A stretch of 64,000 bases of DNA, from the NCBI GenBank assembly GCA_016710165.1, contig JADJLJ010000004.1:1-64000 (forward strand). The letters are read 5' to 3'. Numbering within the stretch: position 1 is the stretch's first letter; every line of letters begins with the position of its first letter. Shown piece by piece: positions 18,590 to 28,811 of the stretch. A program made the position numbers and the translations under genes. The stretch comes from Chitinophagaceae bacterium. Its GTDB lineage: Bacteria > Bacteroidota > Bacteroidia > Chitinophagales > Chitinophagaceae. Below the pieces are notes generated by a model, which was given only the letters and a program-made list of their open reading frames with translations, had not been told where the DNA came from and ran no database searches.

Positions 18590-20821
18590 TTACAGGTTAT
18601 CCTTCCAGAATTTTTCCATGCTCCGCCGCATATGCAGGGTGGTGTTCTTTCCCTGGCTGATGCCATGGTCACGCATGGGGTACGACAACATGGTAAACAG
18701 TTTGTTGTTTTTGATCAGCTCATTCACCAGTATTTCAAAATTCTGGTAATGCACATTGTCGTCACCTGTGCCATGAATGATCATGAGGCTGCCCTCCAGT
18801 TTACCGGCATGTGTTAACGGAGAGCCATCCCGGTAACCGGCAACATTATCATTGGGTAAACCCATGTAACGTTCCTGGTAAATATTATCATAAAGGGTTT
18901 GTTGGGAAACAAAAGCAACGGCAATAGCGGTTTTATAAACATCGGCATGGCGGAAGATACAGTGCAGCGACATTTGCCCGCCGCCGCTCCAACCCCAGAT
19001 GCCAATACGTTTCTCATCAACAAAAGAATAGGTAGCCACAATTTTTTTAGCTGCCTTCGCCTGGTCATCGGCAGCCATTAAACCGATCTGCCGGTAAATA
19101 CTTTTTCTGAAATCGCGGCCACGGGGTACACGGGTGCCACGGTTATCGATGCTTACAACAATATAACCCAGCTGATTGCTCAGGTACTGGTGCCAGAGGT
19201 TATCACCGGTGCCCCAGTTGTCCTGCACGGTAGAGCCGGCGGGCTCTCCATACACATGAACCAAAAGCGGGTATTTTTTCTGCGGATCAAAACTGATTGG
19301 CTTGATCATCCAGGCGTCCAATACCACCTCCCCGATATCTACTTTAAAAAATTCTTTGCTGCGCAAACCCAGCTCATTCATTTTTGCTTTTAAGGCCGCG
19401 TTGTCTTCCAGTAGTTTTATTTCATGGTGTGTATTCAGGTTGATCAGTGAGATACGCCTTGGTGTTGCTGCATTTTCAAAACTGTGTATGGCAAATTTGG
19501 CATCGGCAGATATCTGGTAACTGTGTTGCCCGTCCATACCAGCCGGTGATACCCTTTCTGCTTCCCCCTTCCCATCCAGCCTGCTGCGGTACAGGTAACG
19601 CCGGGTAAAATTTTCGGGCGAAGCAATGTAATATACAAAGCCGCCAACGGGGTCGATACAGTTTATGTTCACCACATCAAAATTTCCTTTGGTAATGAGG
19701 TTCATTTCTTTTCCATCCCGGGAAACTTTGTACAAATGCATCCAGCCATCTTTTTCGCTGGTCCATGTAAATGAGGTTGTATTGTCCAGCCACACAATAT
19801 TATCATGTATATCTAAAAATGCTTCGTCTTTGTCGGTTAAAATATTTTTAAGCGCCATGGTTTTGGTGTTGCCTGTCCAAACGGTGTTGGTGTTCTGTAA
19901 ACGGTTCAGTTGCTGTATCATCACTTCATCAGAACCGGGTATATACTCCATCCTGGCCAGATAATTATTGCGGGGATCGCCGGGAACTGAAAACCATTTT
20001 GTTTTTCCGCCTGCGGCAGAAATCACACCCACTTTAACGGCCGAATTGGCAGTACCCACTTTGGGATAAGGCAAAGGAATTGGTTTTGAATAATTGGAAT
20101 CAACATTGTTGATCATGTAAAACGTGCCAACGCCCTTTGTATCCGATTGCCAGTAAGCAATATTTTTTCCATCGGGGCTCCAGCGAAACCCATCCCGGTT
20201 ATCCAGCTCTTCTTCATATACCCAGTCAAATGTGCCATTGATGATATTGCCGCCGCCATCCTTGGTAAGTTGGGTAGTTTTTCCGGTGGCAATATCTTCC
20301 ACATAAATATTCAGCTTGCTTACATAAGCCACTCTTCCTCCATCCGGAGAGAACTTAGCAAACATGAGTGTAGCTTCTTCAAGTCCTTTGCCTAGTTGAG
20401 TAAGCCTGCCATTGGCAAGATTCAGCACCCAATAATCGCCTCTTGAATTCTGGCGCCACACTTTACGGGTATTGGTAAAGACCAATAGTTTGCTGTTGTC
20501 TTCGCTCCATATATAATTGGCGATGGACAGTGGTTTGTTTGTTCCGGCAGGAATCAGCTGTTTGGCATTTACCAGAACGGTTCTTAACCTGCTTTCTGCA
20601 TTGTATACCACAATATCAGTTCCTTTAGCCCCTGCATTGTTCTCCAGGGTAGAATAACCTTTGTTGTCTTTCATCCACCTTACCGGTCCAAAACCTTTCG
20701 ACCGGTATACATTATTGGAGTAAATATCTTCCAGGGTTAATTTTTTTGTTTGCGCAAAACTGTTGCAGAAACAAAAAACGGCGAAGATGAAAATCAGGCT
20801 GAATGAAAGTTTGCGATTCAT
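18590..20821 (-). CDS. Dipeptidyl peptidase IV-type exopeptidase (S9B)
   Basis: A 743-residue exported serine peptidase that removes N-terminal dipeptides, usually X-Pro. Signal peptide at residues 1-23 (ending NSFAQ). The beta-propeller contains DWVYEEEL, the Glu pair that binds the substrate N-terminus. The C-terminal alpha/beta-hydrolase domain has the nucleophile in GWSGGG (Ser about 612), the acid in GTGDDNVH and the His in MRDHGIS. The canonical GWSYGG has Tyr replaced by Gly, a tolerated change. The serine dehydratase gene follows immediately. A periplasmic role in peptide scavenging is inferred. Confidence 0.93.
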   Translation of the reverse strand: MNRKLSFSLIFIFAVFCFCNSFAQTKKLTLEDIYSNNVYRSKGFGPVRWMKDNKGYSTLENNAGAKGTDIVVYNAESRLRTVLVNAKQLIPAGTNKPLSIANYIWSEDNSKLLVFTNTRKVWRQNSRGDYWVLNLANGRLTQLGKGLEEATLMFAKFSPDGGRVAYVSKLNIYVEDIATGKTTQLTKDGGGNIINGTFDWVYEEELDNRDGFRWSPDGKNIAYWQSDTKGVGTFYMINNVDSNYSKPIPLPYPKVGTANSAVKVGVISAAGGKTKWFSVPGDPRNNYLARMEYIPGSDEVMIQQLNRLQNTNTVWTGNTKTMALKNILTDKDEAFLDIHDNIVWLDNTTSFTWTSEKDGWMHLYKVSRDGKEMNLITKGNFDVVNINCIDPVGGFVYYIASPENFTRRYLYRSRLDGKGEAERVSPAGMDGQHSYQISADAKFAIHSFENAATPRRISLINLNTHHEIKLLEDNAALKAKMNELGLRSKEFFKVDIGEVVLDAWMIKPISFDPQKKYPLLVHVYGEPAGSTVQDNWGTGDNLWHQYLSNQLGYIVVSIDNRGTRVPRGRDFRKSIYRQIGLMAADDQAKAAKKIVATYSFVDEKRIGIWGWSGGGQMSLHCIFRHADVYKTAIAVAFVSQQTLYDNIYQERYMGLPNDNVAGYRDGSPLTHAGKLEGSLMIIHGTGDDNVHYQNFEILVNELIKNNKLFTMLSYPMRDHGISQGKNTTLHMRRSMEKFWKDNL

Positions 20822-20854
20822 GTTGTGGATTTTATTTTAAAATAGTACGTATAG

Positions 20855-23314
20855 TTATTCAACCAGGTAAACTGCTCCCTTAATTGTTTTAAATTCAATC
20901 CGATTATCCGGTAGTTTTTTAAAGCGAACATTCCTGCCATTGCTGCTGATCTTACTGCCTGGTTTACATTCAATCCTGCAAACCTCCCCCGCCTTTGATA
21001 CTATTTTAAGTTGTGTAACCATTTTATTTTTCCAGACAAAATCCAGCTCAAAGGCGCCTCTTGCAACCAACCCTTTGAATTCACCTTCACCCCATTCGTC
21101 GGGTAAAGCCGGTAATAATTTTATAAACCCGTCGTGCGACTGCATCAGCATTTCGGTAACAGCGGCGGTAACACCAAAAGAACCATCAACCTGTAATGCC
21201 CTGCCGCAAAGCGCAAAAAAGGAAGCAGTGCATTGTTCTTTCAAATACCCTTTGTAAATTTTATTGGCCCGGTTGCCATCATTCAGCCTTGCCCATAGAG
21301 CCATTTTCCAGGCACGTGACCAACCGGTAGAGGCATCTCCTCTTTCGTTCAATACTTTTTTATATGATTCAATCAATGCCGGAGTTCTTTTTTCGTACAA
21401 CACTTTACCCGGGTATAATCCGTACATGTGTGAATAATGGCGGTGATTTTTTTCCAGCGATTTCCAGTCATCTGCCCATTCCTGTAAAGAGCCATCTTTA
21501 CCAATTTGCGGGGGCACTAATTTTTCCCTGGCAGCTTTAACCTGTTGAATAAAGATGTCATCCTTTCCCAATATTTTTGCGGCTTCCATATAATAACCGA
21601 ATAAATCATAAAGGATCTGCATATCAATGGAAGAGCCGGCACATATGGTTGTGCCTTCCCGGAATCCGGCGGTTACTTCATCAAAATAAGGTTTGTTGCC
21701 ACCGCCATCCGGAAAGTTTTCGGGGGATGTGGAGGGATTGGTGACCAGCCATTTTCCATTGGGGTGTGGTACCAAAAAATCCATAAAGAATTGAACCGCA
21801 CCTTCCATCAACGGAAAGGTTTCTTTTAAAAAATATTTATCCCTGGTGTATTGATAATGCTCCCATATATGTGTGCAAAGCCAGGCGCCTCCTACGGTAA
21901 ATGTTCCCCAGGTGGGACCGTCCATCGGCGCTGCAACCCGCCATATATCTGTATTCTGATGAAATACCCACCCCCTTGCACCATAATGTTCACGGGCAAC
22001 CTGTGTGCCCTGGTCGGTTAATTCTTTTATCATTCTTACCAGGGGTTCTGCACATTCCGGAAGGTTACCGCTTTCTACCGGCCAGTAATTCATTTGGGTA
22101 TTAATGTTGGTGGTATATTTCGAATCCCAGGATGGATTCATATTGTCGTTCCAGATGCCCTGTAGATTGGCTGGTTCTGTTCCCGCCCTGGAAGAAGCGA
22201 TCATAAGGTATCTGCCAAACTGATAACTCAATGCTGCCATAGAAGGATCGGGTTCTGTTTGAATCTTTTTCACCCTTTCGGGTGTAGGCAAAAAAGAATT
22301 TTGAGTACTGGATAATTGCAGTGAAACACGATTGAAATATTTTTTATGATCTGCTACAGCCGATTCCAAAATGGTATCGTAAGATTTATTTTCAATTCCG
22401 TTAAAATAATTATCTACCCGTTGATGCTGATCAGCACTCACATCTTTATAATTCACAAAATTGGTAGCCGCTGCAAAATAGATCGTTACAGAATTTGCAT
22501 TTTCAATAATGAGATTCACATCGTCCGTTTTAATTGTGCCCCCTTCCGTTACTGCTTTTATTCTTGCCTCGTATTTCAGTTTCCCTTCTACTCCCATATA
22601 GTCGGCCGACTTTCCTGTAAGCACCAGTCCATCGCTGCCATAAGGATCCATTTTAAAATAATCAGTTGCATAATTGGAATGCGTTTGGTTTCTTTCTCCC
22701 CGGAGATTAGCGGTAAAAGAAATACTGCCTGGCTTATCAGCCGTAATACGAACAACAATTACCTGGTCTGGAGCAGAAGCAAGTACTTCCCGCTGATAAG
22801 TGATCCCATTGGAAATAAAACTAACACCCGTAATTCCGGTTTCCAGGTCAAGCCATCTTTTGTAATTGGTTATACTGTCCTGGTTCTTAAAAAACAAATG
22901 CAGGTTGGCCAGGCATTGGTATTTCATTTGTTCAACCGGGTAGCCCATTGTATTTCTGCCGAATAAATTGTGCGCCGCTAAATACTTTTCTTCAAAAACC
23001 AGTTTTTGTATTTCGGGTAAAACTTTATAACCGCCTTTAACAACGGTTGAATACGGGCCACCTGACCAATAGGTTTCTTCATTTAACTGAATGCGTTCTT
23101 CCCCGTTCTTTCCAAATACCATGGCGCCCAGGCGGCCATTACCAACCGGCAGGGCTTCGTCCCATTTTTTTGCAGGAGCAGCATGCCATAATAAAGTAGC
23201 CGGGTTAAAGGATTGTGTATTGATCTTCAGGGGGATCCCGGTTTTCTGCGCCTGAAGAGCGGATGCTGAAAGAAAAAAAATTACGAAAAACGGGAGCTTG
23301 TAATAATTCATCAT
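20855..23314 (-). CDS. Glycoside hydrolase family 95, alpha-L-fucosidase type
   Basis: About 819 residues from the ATG at 23314 (MMNYYKLPFFVIFFLSASALQAQ is the signal peptide; the track upstream is not). The N-terminal domain has WDEALPVGNGRLGAMVFG and IQLNEETYWSGGP, typical of GH95. The (alpha/alpha)6 domain has the catalytic Asn pair in TTNINTQMNYWP near residue 400 and the Asp in QVDGSFG near residue 708. GH95 enzymes invert alpha-1,2-fucosyl or galactosyl linkages on glycans and plant xyloglucan. No SusC/SusD pair lies beside it, so it is not in a classical utilisation locus here. Cell-envelope or secreted location is likely. Confidence 0.93.
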   Translation of the reverse strand: MMNYYKLPFFVIFFLSASALQAQKTGIPLKINTQSFNPATLLWHAAPAKKWDEALPVGNGRLGAMVFGKNGEERIQLNEETYWSGGPYSTVVKGGYKVLPEIQKLVFEEKYLAAHNLFGRNTMGYPVEQMKYQCLANLHLFFKNQDSITNYKRWLDLETGITGVSFISNGITYQREVLASAPDQVIVVRITADKPGSISFTANLRGERNQTHSNYATDYFKMDPYGSDGLVLTGKSADYMGVEGKLKYEARIKAVTEGGTIKTDDVNLIIENANSVTIYFAAATNFVNYKDVSADQHQRVDNYFNGIENKSYDTILESAVADHKKYFNRVSLQLSSTQNSFLPTPERVKKIQTEPDPSMAALSYQFGRYLMIASSRAGTEPANLQGIWNDNMNPSWDSKYTTNINTQMNYWPVESGNLPECAEPLVRMIKELTDQGTQVAREHYGARGWVFHQNTDIWRVAAPMDGPTWGTFTVGGAWLCTHIWEHYQYTRDKYFLKETFPLMEGAVQFFMDFLVPHPNGKWLVTNPSTSPENFPDGGGNKPYFDEVTAGFREGTTICAGSSIDMQILYDLFGYYMEAAKILGKDDIFIQQVKAAREKLVPPQIGKDGSLQEWADDWKSLEKNHRHYSHMYGLYPGKVLYEKRTPALIESYKKVLNERGDASTGWSRAWKMALWARLNDGNRANKIYKGYLKEQCTASFFALCGRALQVDGSFGVTAAVTEMLMQSHDGFIKLLPALPDEWGEGEFKGLVARGAFELDFVWKNKMVTQLKIVSKAGEVCRIECKPGSKISSNGRNVRFKKLPDNRIEFKTIKGAVYLVE

Positions 23315-23473
23315 TGAATATTCATTGAAGTGAGTGCAGAAAAACAAGATAATAAATAAAACATTCTCTGTATGAAAATATATTTTATACTTCGCACGGC
23401 ATCCATTTTCTTATTTTCCGGAATTTTGCCGGGATTAGTTTTTTATGCTGCCCCTGTCTATTTTTGTATCCCG

Positions 23474-23941
23474 ATGAATAAACAATTTTTTTCAAAAGAA
23501 GAGGCCTTTCAGAAAGCAAAACAATACTGTGCCTACCAGGAACGCTGCCACAGCGAGGTGAAGGAGAAACTCTACAGTTTTGGTTTGTATAGGAAGGAAG
23601 TGGAAGAACTGCTTTCGAAACTGATAGAAGAAAACTATCTGAACGAGGAACGCTTTGCCATCCAGTTTGCCGGTGGAAAATTCCGGATGAAGCAATGGGG
23701 CCGGGTAAAGATAAAATATACCCTCCGGCAAAAGCAGGTAAGCGAATACTGTATAAAAAAAGCGCTGGCCGGCATTCCGGAAACGGATTATTCAGGAACC
23801 ATGCAAAAACTCTTCGACCAGAAATTAAGAACACTAAAAAGCGAAAAGAACATTTTTATCAAAAAAAGAAAACTGCAGGATCACCTGATGCAGAAAGGAT
23901 ACGAGCCGGCATTGGTAAATTCACTGATCGCCGGGATCTAG
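23474..23941 (+). CDS. recX: Regulatory protein RecX
   Basis: A 155-residue RecX-family protein from the ATG at 23474 (MNKQFFSKEEAFQKAKQYC). RecX binds RecA filaments and moderates recombination. Three-helix repeats are visible: YCAYQERCHSEVKEKLYSFG, LIEENYLNEERFAIQFAGGK with FRMKQWGRVKIKYTLRQK, and the C-terminal KRKLQDHLMQKGYEPALV. The open frame extends 34 codons upstream as a hydrophobic stretch that is not family-like, so the shorter start is preferred. recA is not in the window. Confidence 0.88.
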   Translation: MNKQFFSKEEAFQKAKQYCAYQERCHSEVKEKLYSFGLYRKEVEELLSKLIEENYLNEERFAIQFAGGKFRMKQWGRVKIKYTLRQKQVSEYCIKKALAGIPETDYSGTMQKLFDQKLRTLKSEKNIFIKKRKLQDHLMQKGYEPALVNSLIAGI

Positions 23942-24068
23942 TTCCATACACTGGTCCATGTAAAAATCGAACATGCCCTCCCGGTCCCCCGACCACTACC
24001 TTTGGTTTATAACCGCTTAACATAAAGAAGTCCCCCCAACTTATTGCCTCTTAGTATCTTAGCTGCTT

Positions 24069-26507
24069 ATGAAGCCTATCAAACAGCTCCTCATCATAAC
24101 GATATCATTCTTCTTGTGCACCGTTGCCAACGGCCAGCAAGGCACAAAAGAAGAACCCGTGTTCGTGCTAACCGTATTGAATGAAAGATCGCAGCCGGTA
24201 GAAGCTGCCACATTGGAGTTGATAAAGGATAATAAATTAGTGAAAGCTGCCATCACAGATGCAAAAGGCCAGGCCCGGTTTGAAAAGATCCCGGCCGGGA
24301 ACTATACTTTTTCCATTACCAGCAAGGGCTACCATCCGAAAACCACGGCGAATTATTCTTTTCCTTCCACCATAAATACGGCAACGGTAACATTGCTACC
24401 CTCCGGCACCACGTTGCAGGAAGTAAGCGTATCATCCCGTAAACCCTTTGTACAGAACAAACAGGGCAAGGTGATACTGAATGTAGAAGCAGCCGTTACC
24501 AACGTGGGCTCAACCGTGCTGGAAGTGCTGGAAAAATCACCGGGCGTTACCGTGGACAGGAACGGGGGCATCGCACTGCAGGGCAAGACGGGCGTTTTGG
24601 TCCTGGTAGATGATAAACCCACGTACCTGGGTGGAGCAGAGCTGAATAATTTACTCAGCAGCATGAGTTCGGCACAGGTGGAGCAGATAGAGCTGATGAC
24701 CAACCCGCCTGCAAAATATGACGCCAGCGGCAATGCCGGCATCATCAACATCAAAACAAAGAAGAACAAGGTGAAGGGATTTAATGGTTCATTGACCGTT
24801 GCAGCAGGCCAGGGCGTTTACCCCAAGAACAACAACAGCCTGGTTTTTAATTACCGCTCCGGCAAGATCAATACATTTCTTACCTACAGCATGAACCTGA
24901 ATAAATACCTCACCGATATTTATGCGTACAGGAAGTATTATGATGACAATGGTGCGGTCACTTCTATCCTTGACCAGCCCACGTATTTTTCCGGAACGGT
25001 TTTTAATAACACCATAAAACTGGGAGCGGATTATTCTGTTACTCCCAAAACAACCGTCGGTATTGTACTGGGAGGAACCACCATTCAGCGCAAAGGAAAG
25101 AGCCGGGCCAGCGCTACCTGGTTAAGCCCGGCAGGAGTGGTGGATTCAGCCATCAGTACCGGCAGCAGCAGCGACAACCATTTTAAAAGCGGGCTGGTAA
25201 ATGCAAACCTGCGGCATACCATTTCAGCAAAGCAGGAACTGGCAGTGGACATAGACTGGCTGAATTATGCCATCCGCAGCGAACAGTATTTCAATAACCG
25301 GTTGCAGTCATCCGGTGGTTACAATGAAGCATCGCAGGGAAATATTCCTTCTGCCATCCATATTGTAAGCGGGAAGGTCGATTATACACAGCGGTTTGGG
25401 AAGAACAGTACCTTACAGTCGGGATGGAAATCATCGCATATCAGCACCGACAATACCGCTTCGTACCAGAATTTTCACGGAACCGCCTGGAATGAGGATT
25501 ATAACAAGAGCAATCATTTTTTATACAAGGAAAATATCCATGCCCTGTACAGCAGCCTGGAAACGAAGTACAGAAAATTCTCCCTGCAGGCGGGGCTTCG
25601 GTATGAATACACGGGCTACGATGCCAACCAGCTTGGCAATGTGCTGCAGAAGGATTCAGCTTTCTCCCGCAATTACAGCGGTTTGTTCCCCAGCGGTTAC
25701 ATCAGCTACCAGGCCGATTCTTCCAACAGCTTTACGGTTACCATTGGCCGCCGGATCGATCGGCCTGCTTTTCAGAAACTGAACCCGTTTACGTTCATCA
25801 TTAATAAATATACCTACCAGACCGGCAACCCTTTCTTCCTGCCGCAGTACAGCTGGAATATAGAACTGGGTCATCAATACAAAAGCATAGTCACAACTAG
25901 CGTCTCTTACAGCATCATTAAAAATTATTTTTCGCAGTTGTTCTTAACCGATACCGCAAAAGGGATCTTGTATTATTCAGAAGGGAATGTAGGGCGTACG
26001 CACAATATCGGCTTATCCGCCACGCTGATCGTATCGCCGTTCAAATGGTGGTCGCTTACTGCCCAGGCGGTGTTCAATCACAAAGAGCTGAAGGGATATA
26101 ACGGCAATGCCAATTTCAGATCCGATATCAATCAGCTCAACATCAACATCAGTAACCAGTTCACGGTCTTAAAAAAATACACGGCAGAGATATCCGGGTT
26201 CTATACCAGCCGGGCAAGGAATGACCTGCAGGAGGTCTTATATCCTACCGGGCAGCTATCGCTCGGTGTGGCAAGACCTGTGCTGAAAAAGAAAGGCACG
26301 CTGAAATTCAGCGCCCGGGACATTTTTTATACCAATGCCATGGAGGGACTCACCCAGTTTACCAAGGCCACCGAATACTTCATCCTCCGCAGGGACAGCC
26401 GGGTGTTCAATCTTTCCTTTACATACCGGTTTGGCAAGGCCTACAAAACGGTTAAGCGTTCAAGTGGAAGTGCGGGTGATGAGATGGAGCGGGTAGGGAA
26501 TGGTTAG
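24069..26507 (+). CDS. TonB-dependent receptor, outer-membrane barrel family
   Basis: An 812-residue protein. A signal peptide (ending TVANGQQ) is followed by a carboxypeptidase-regulatory-like domain at about residues 28-110 (VFVLTVLNERSQPVEAATLEL). A plug domain comes next (LQEVSVSSRKPFVQNKQGKV, then LEKSPGVTVDRNGGIALQGK and ASGNAGIINIKTKK), then a long barrel. This is the Bacteroidota barrel group that takes no SusD partner. It ends in FNLSFTYRFGKAYKTV plus a short polar tail. The substrate is unknown. There is no adjacent SusD, sigma or anti-sigma gene. Confidence 0.9.
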   Translation: MKPIKQLLIITISFFLCTVANGQQGTKEEPVFVLTVLNERSQPVEAATLELIKDNKLVKAAITDAKGQARFEKIPAGNYTFSITSKGYHPKTTANYSFPSTINTATVTLLPSGTTLQEVSVSSRKPFVQNKQGKVILNVEAAVTNVGSTVLEVLEKSPGVTVDRNGGIALQGKTGVLVLVDDKPTYLGGAELNNLLSSMSSAQVEQIELMTNPPAKYDASGNAGIINIKTKKNKVKGFNGSLTVAAGQGVYPKNNNSLVFNYRSGKINTFLTYSMNLNKYLTDIYAYRKYYDDNGAVTSILDQPTYFSGTVFNNTIKLGADYSVTPKTTVGIVLGGTTIQRKGKSRASATWLSPAGVVDSAISTGSSSDNHFKSGLVNANLRHTISAKQELAVDIDWLNYAIRSEQYFNNRLQSSGGYNEASQGNIPSAIHIVSGKVDYTQRFGKNSTLQSGWKSSHISTDNTASYQNFHGTAWNEDYNKSNHFLYKENIHALYSSLETKYRKFSLQAGLRYEYTGYDANQLGNVLQKDSAFSRNYSGLFPSGYISYQADSSNSFTVTIGRRIDRPAFQKLNPFTFIINKYTYQTGNPFFLPQYSWNIELGHQYKSIVTTSVSYSIIKNYFSQLFLTDTAKGILYYSEGNVGRTHNIGLSATLIVSPFKWWSLTAQAVFNHKELKGYNGNANFRSDINQLNINISNQFTVLKKYTAEISGFYTSRARNDLQEVLYPTGQLSLGVARPVLKKKGTLKFSARDIFYTNAMEGLTQFTKATEYFILRRDSRVFNLSFTYRFGKAYKTVKRSSGSAGDEMERVGNG

Positions 26508-26669
26508 GTTTTATAACAAAACAAATAATTTTATTGGCGTCACTATTTTTTTTTGCTTCTCCAAATTCTTCTGAACGCAGCCGAAGGATCTGTCAAGACA
26601 AAAAGAAAAGGGAAAAACAATATTTTATTTCAATTCAGCTTTCCAGGATGATGCCTAATTTTATACCCT

Positions 26670-27437
26670 ATGCAGATCGTTGTCCTCATCATTTTCATTG
26701 GGGCCATTATCTATACGGTATGGTGGTTACAAAAAAGCAAGGTGCTGGTAAAAGAACCGCTGCCGTTTCAAATAAAGGAAATACTGGAGGAACAGGTACC
26801 CTTTTACCAGCAGTTGCCCGAAAATAAAAAGGGCAGTTTTGAGGAACGTACCAAACAATTCCTGGCCCAGGTAAAGATCACCGGCGTTAAGACCCGGGTG
26901 GAAGACATGGACCGGGTGCTGATAGCCGCCAGCGCCATCATCCCCATTTTTAATTTCCCCGGCTGGCAATACAGGAACCTGCACGAAGTGTTGCTCTACC
27001 CCGATTCTTTTGATCATAAATTTGAACAGCAGGGTGCCGGCCGAAATATCCTGGGCATGGTTGGCAGCGGCGCCCTCAACCATGTGATGATCTTATCGCA
27101 GTTTGAACTGCGGCAGGCTTTTACCAATAAGACCGGCAAGAACAATACAGCCATCCATGAGTTTGTACACCTGGTTGATAAAACCGATGGCGACATTGAC
27201 GGCGTGCCCGGGGCCCTGCTCGGCAAAAAATACATCATACCCTGGCTGCAGCTGATGCAAAAAGAGATGGAGTTCATACGGGATGAGCGCTCCGATATCA
27301 ACCCCTATGGGACCACCAATGAAGCCGAATTCTTTGCCGTGGTGTCTGAATATTTTTTTGAACGTCCCGACTTTCTGAAACAAAAACACCCGGACCTGTA
27401 TGCGTTGTTGCTGAGGATATTCAGCCAGCCACTCTAA
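26670..27437 (+). CDS. mtfA: M90 family zinc metallopeptidase (MtfA-like)
   Basis: A 255-residue protein with one N-terminal membrane segment (MQIVVLIIFIGAIIYTVWWL). The zinc-binding HEFVH in AIHEFVHLVDKTDGDIDGVP matches the MtfA HExxH motif with the conserved DG after it. A third-ligand region follows, NEAEFFAVVSEYFFERP. MtfA is a peptidase that in enterobacteria binds the repressor Mlc; the target here is unknown. Length agrees with the family. Upstream, 26534-26640 holds the same SmartRepeat-like sequence TTGCTTCTCCAAATTCTTC found at about 27505. Confidence 0.85.
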   Translation: MQIVVLIIFIGAIIYTVWWLQKSKVLVKEPLPFQIKEILEEQVPFYQQLPENKKGSFEERTKQFLAQVKITGVKTRVEDMDRVLIAASAIIPIFNFPGWQYRNLHEVLLYPDSFDHKFEQQGAGRNILGMVGSGALNHVMILSQFELRQAFTNKTGKNNTAIHEFVHLVDKTDGDIDGVPGALLGKKYIIPWLQLMQKEMEFIRDERSDINPYGTTNEAEFFAVVSEYFFERPDFLKQKHPDLYALLLRIFSQPL

Positions 27438-27943
27438 TAAGTATAAGAGTGAAACAATAAAAATTTATTGAGGAAAGCACTTTCTGATCATATTTCTTTT
27501 TCTTTTTTGCTTCTCCAAATTCTTCGGCTTCGCTCAGAAGTAACAAATCCTTCGACTACGCTCAGGAGGAGCCCGGAAATCGATTACATCCCGATTTCCT
27601 CCGCCAGCTGGCGGACTGATTAAGCCTTGGTACTACTGTGGCTTGTACTTCGGTAACCTGTCTGACGGCAGGCAGGTTCTATTCGTAGGGTCAAACAGCT
27701 CACTTTATATTCAAAGTATTATTGTATAATCTTTCCTGCCTTATCCCGATAGCTATCGGAATTGTTTCTCCAGAGCGGAGCCTAAGGATGTATCAAGACA
27801 AAAAAGAAAAGTAGAAAACCCTGTCATTCATCAAGCATCTCCCTCCTTTCGTCAAACGGATTTTTCCCCCGGCCCCCGGCCCTCTTTCTTTGTACTGTAA
27901 ACAGGATACGACCTTATTATTTCATCACTAAAAAAATAAAGCC
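27438..27943. other. Repeat-rich gap with palindromes
   Basis: No gene is evident in these 506 bases. It contains TTGCTTCTCCAAATTCTTC near 27505 (also near 26549), the palindromes TCCGCCAGCTGGCGGA near 27598 and CCGATAGCTATCGG near 27747, and a block starting ATCGATTACATCCCG at 27579 that recurs at 28623. The next gene is thus flanked by related repeats. Confidence 0.6.
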
Positions 27944-28402
27944 ATGAAAACAATGATCAGTAAAGCCATGATGCTGGTTGCTATAGCAGCAGCGCTTCTT
28001 TCTTTTTCGCCCAGGTTTGGCGGCGAGGGATTTGAAATACTCCTGAACGGGAAAGTGCTGCTGCAGCAATTCGGCAAAGACCTGAACACGGTGAAGAACC
28101 TGCAGCTCGGCCAGGTATCAGCCAATGACAAACTCACCATCCGTTATCACCACTGCGGGAACGTAGGCAAGAACAGGGTGGTTACCATTAAAGACGGGCA
28201 GGACCGGGTATTAAAACAATGGCGCTACAAGGACAGTGAATCCCGTGTTGCCGAAATGCAGTGCAGTACACAGGACATCATCACCCTGAAGAAAGCAGGC
28301 ACCGATGTTTTTAAGATCTATTATTCTTCCAGCGAATTACCCAATGGACGGATGCTGGCATCCATTTCGGTCGGGAACAATGATGCGGTGAGCAGGAAGT
28401 AA
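27944..28402 (+). CDS. Small exported protein of unknown function
   Basis: A 152-residue protein with a signal peptide (KAMMLVAIAAALLSFSP). The mature part has a beta-rich pattern (FEILLNGKVLLQQFGKD, LTIRYHHCGNVGKNRVVTIKDG, MLASISVGNN). It starts in the TAAAGCC-ATG context seen before padR and pspC. A hairpin and T-run about 110 bases downstream probably ends the transcript. I do not recognise the family. Confidence 0.7.
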   Translation: MKTMISKAMMLVAIAAALLSFSPRFGGEGFEILLNGKVLLQQFGKDLNTVKNLQLGQVSANDKLTIRYHHCGNVGKNRVVTIKDGQDRVLKQWRYKDSESRVAEMQCSTQDIITLKKAGTDVFKIYYSSSELPNGRMLASISVGNNDAVSRK

Positions 28403-28474
28403 ATTTTGGTCCAGGTACAGAGAAAACTGCGATTTAAGATTACTGCTCTTATTTTAAGAGTAGAGAACTTATGC

Positions 28475-28689
28475 TGAAGCTACAGTAGCACAAAAGCAGA
28501 GTAGAGTTGTATGGCAGGAACGGGCTGTAATCGTTCCTGCCTAGATTTTTTGTTTCTTTTGTATCAAGGCAAAAGAAAAAGTAAGAAAAGAACCAAAAAA
28601 TCCCGATAGCTAGCGGGACCTAATCGATTACATCCCGGTTGTGTCCGCCATTTGGCGGACTGATTAACCCCAATGCTACTGTAGCTTCA
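28475..28689. repeat. Element bounded by 16-bp perfect inverted repeats
   Basis: TGAAGCTACAGTAGCA at 28475-28490 is the exact reverse complement of 28674-28689. The 215-base interior holds a terminator hairpin, the palindrome near 28608, and a second copy of the ATCGATTACATCCCG block. No gene is seen between 28403 and 28811. It could be a small non-autonomous mobile element. Confidence 0.6.
28513..28552 (+). terminator. Intrinsic terminator
   Basis: GGCAGGAACG (28513-28522) pairs perfectly with CGTTCCTGCC (28532-28541) around 9 bases and is followed by TAGATTTTTTG. It is placed to end the transcript of the 27944-28402 gene. Confidence 0.75.
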
Positions 28690-28811
28690 ACAGCAGTTCC
28701 CGGTCCTTAGGTTTAAATAGCTGTTTGCTGTTTAAACCCAAGAACAACGAAGGGCTCCCCCAAAAATGTAACCAATAAAAATTTGCAGCGCTGCAACTCA
28801 TGCCACAAATC

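Noticed and set aside
18117..18749. 210-codon plus-strand frame over the serine dehydratase and DPP4 genes
   Set aside because: It spans the junction of two certain minus-strand genes and resembles neither family.
22346..22966. 206-codon frame antisense to the GH95 gene
   Set aside because: The GH95 protein is well supported over this range; the antisense frame is an opposite-strand shadow.
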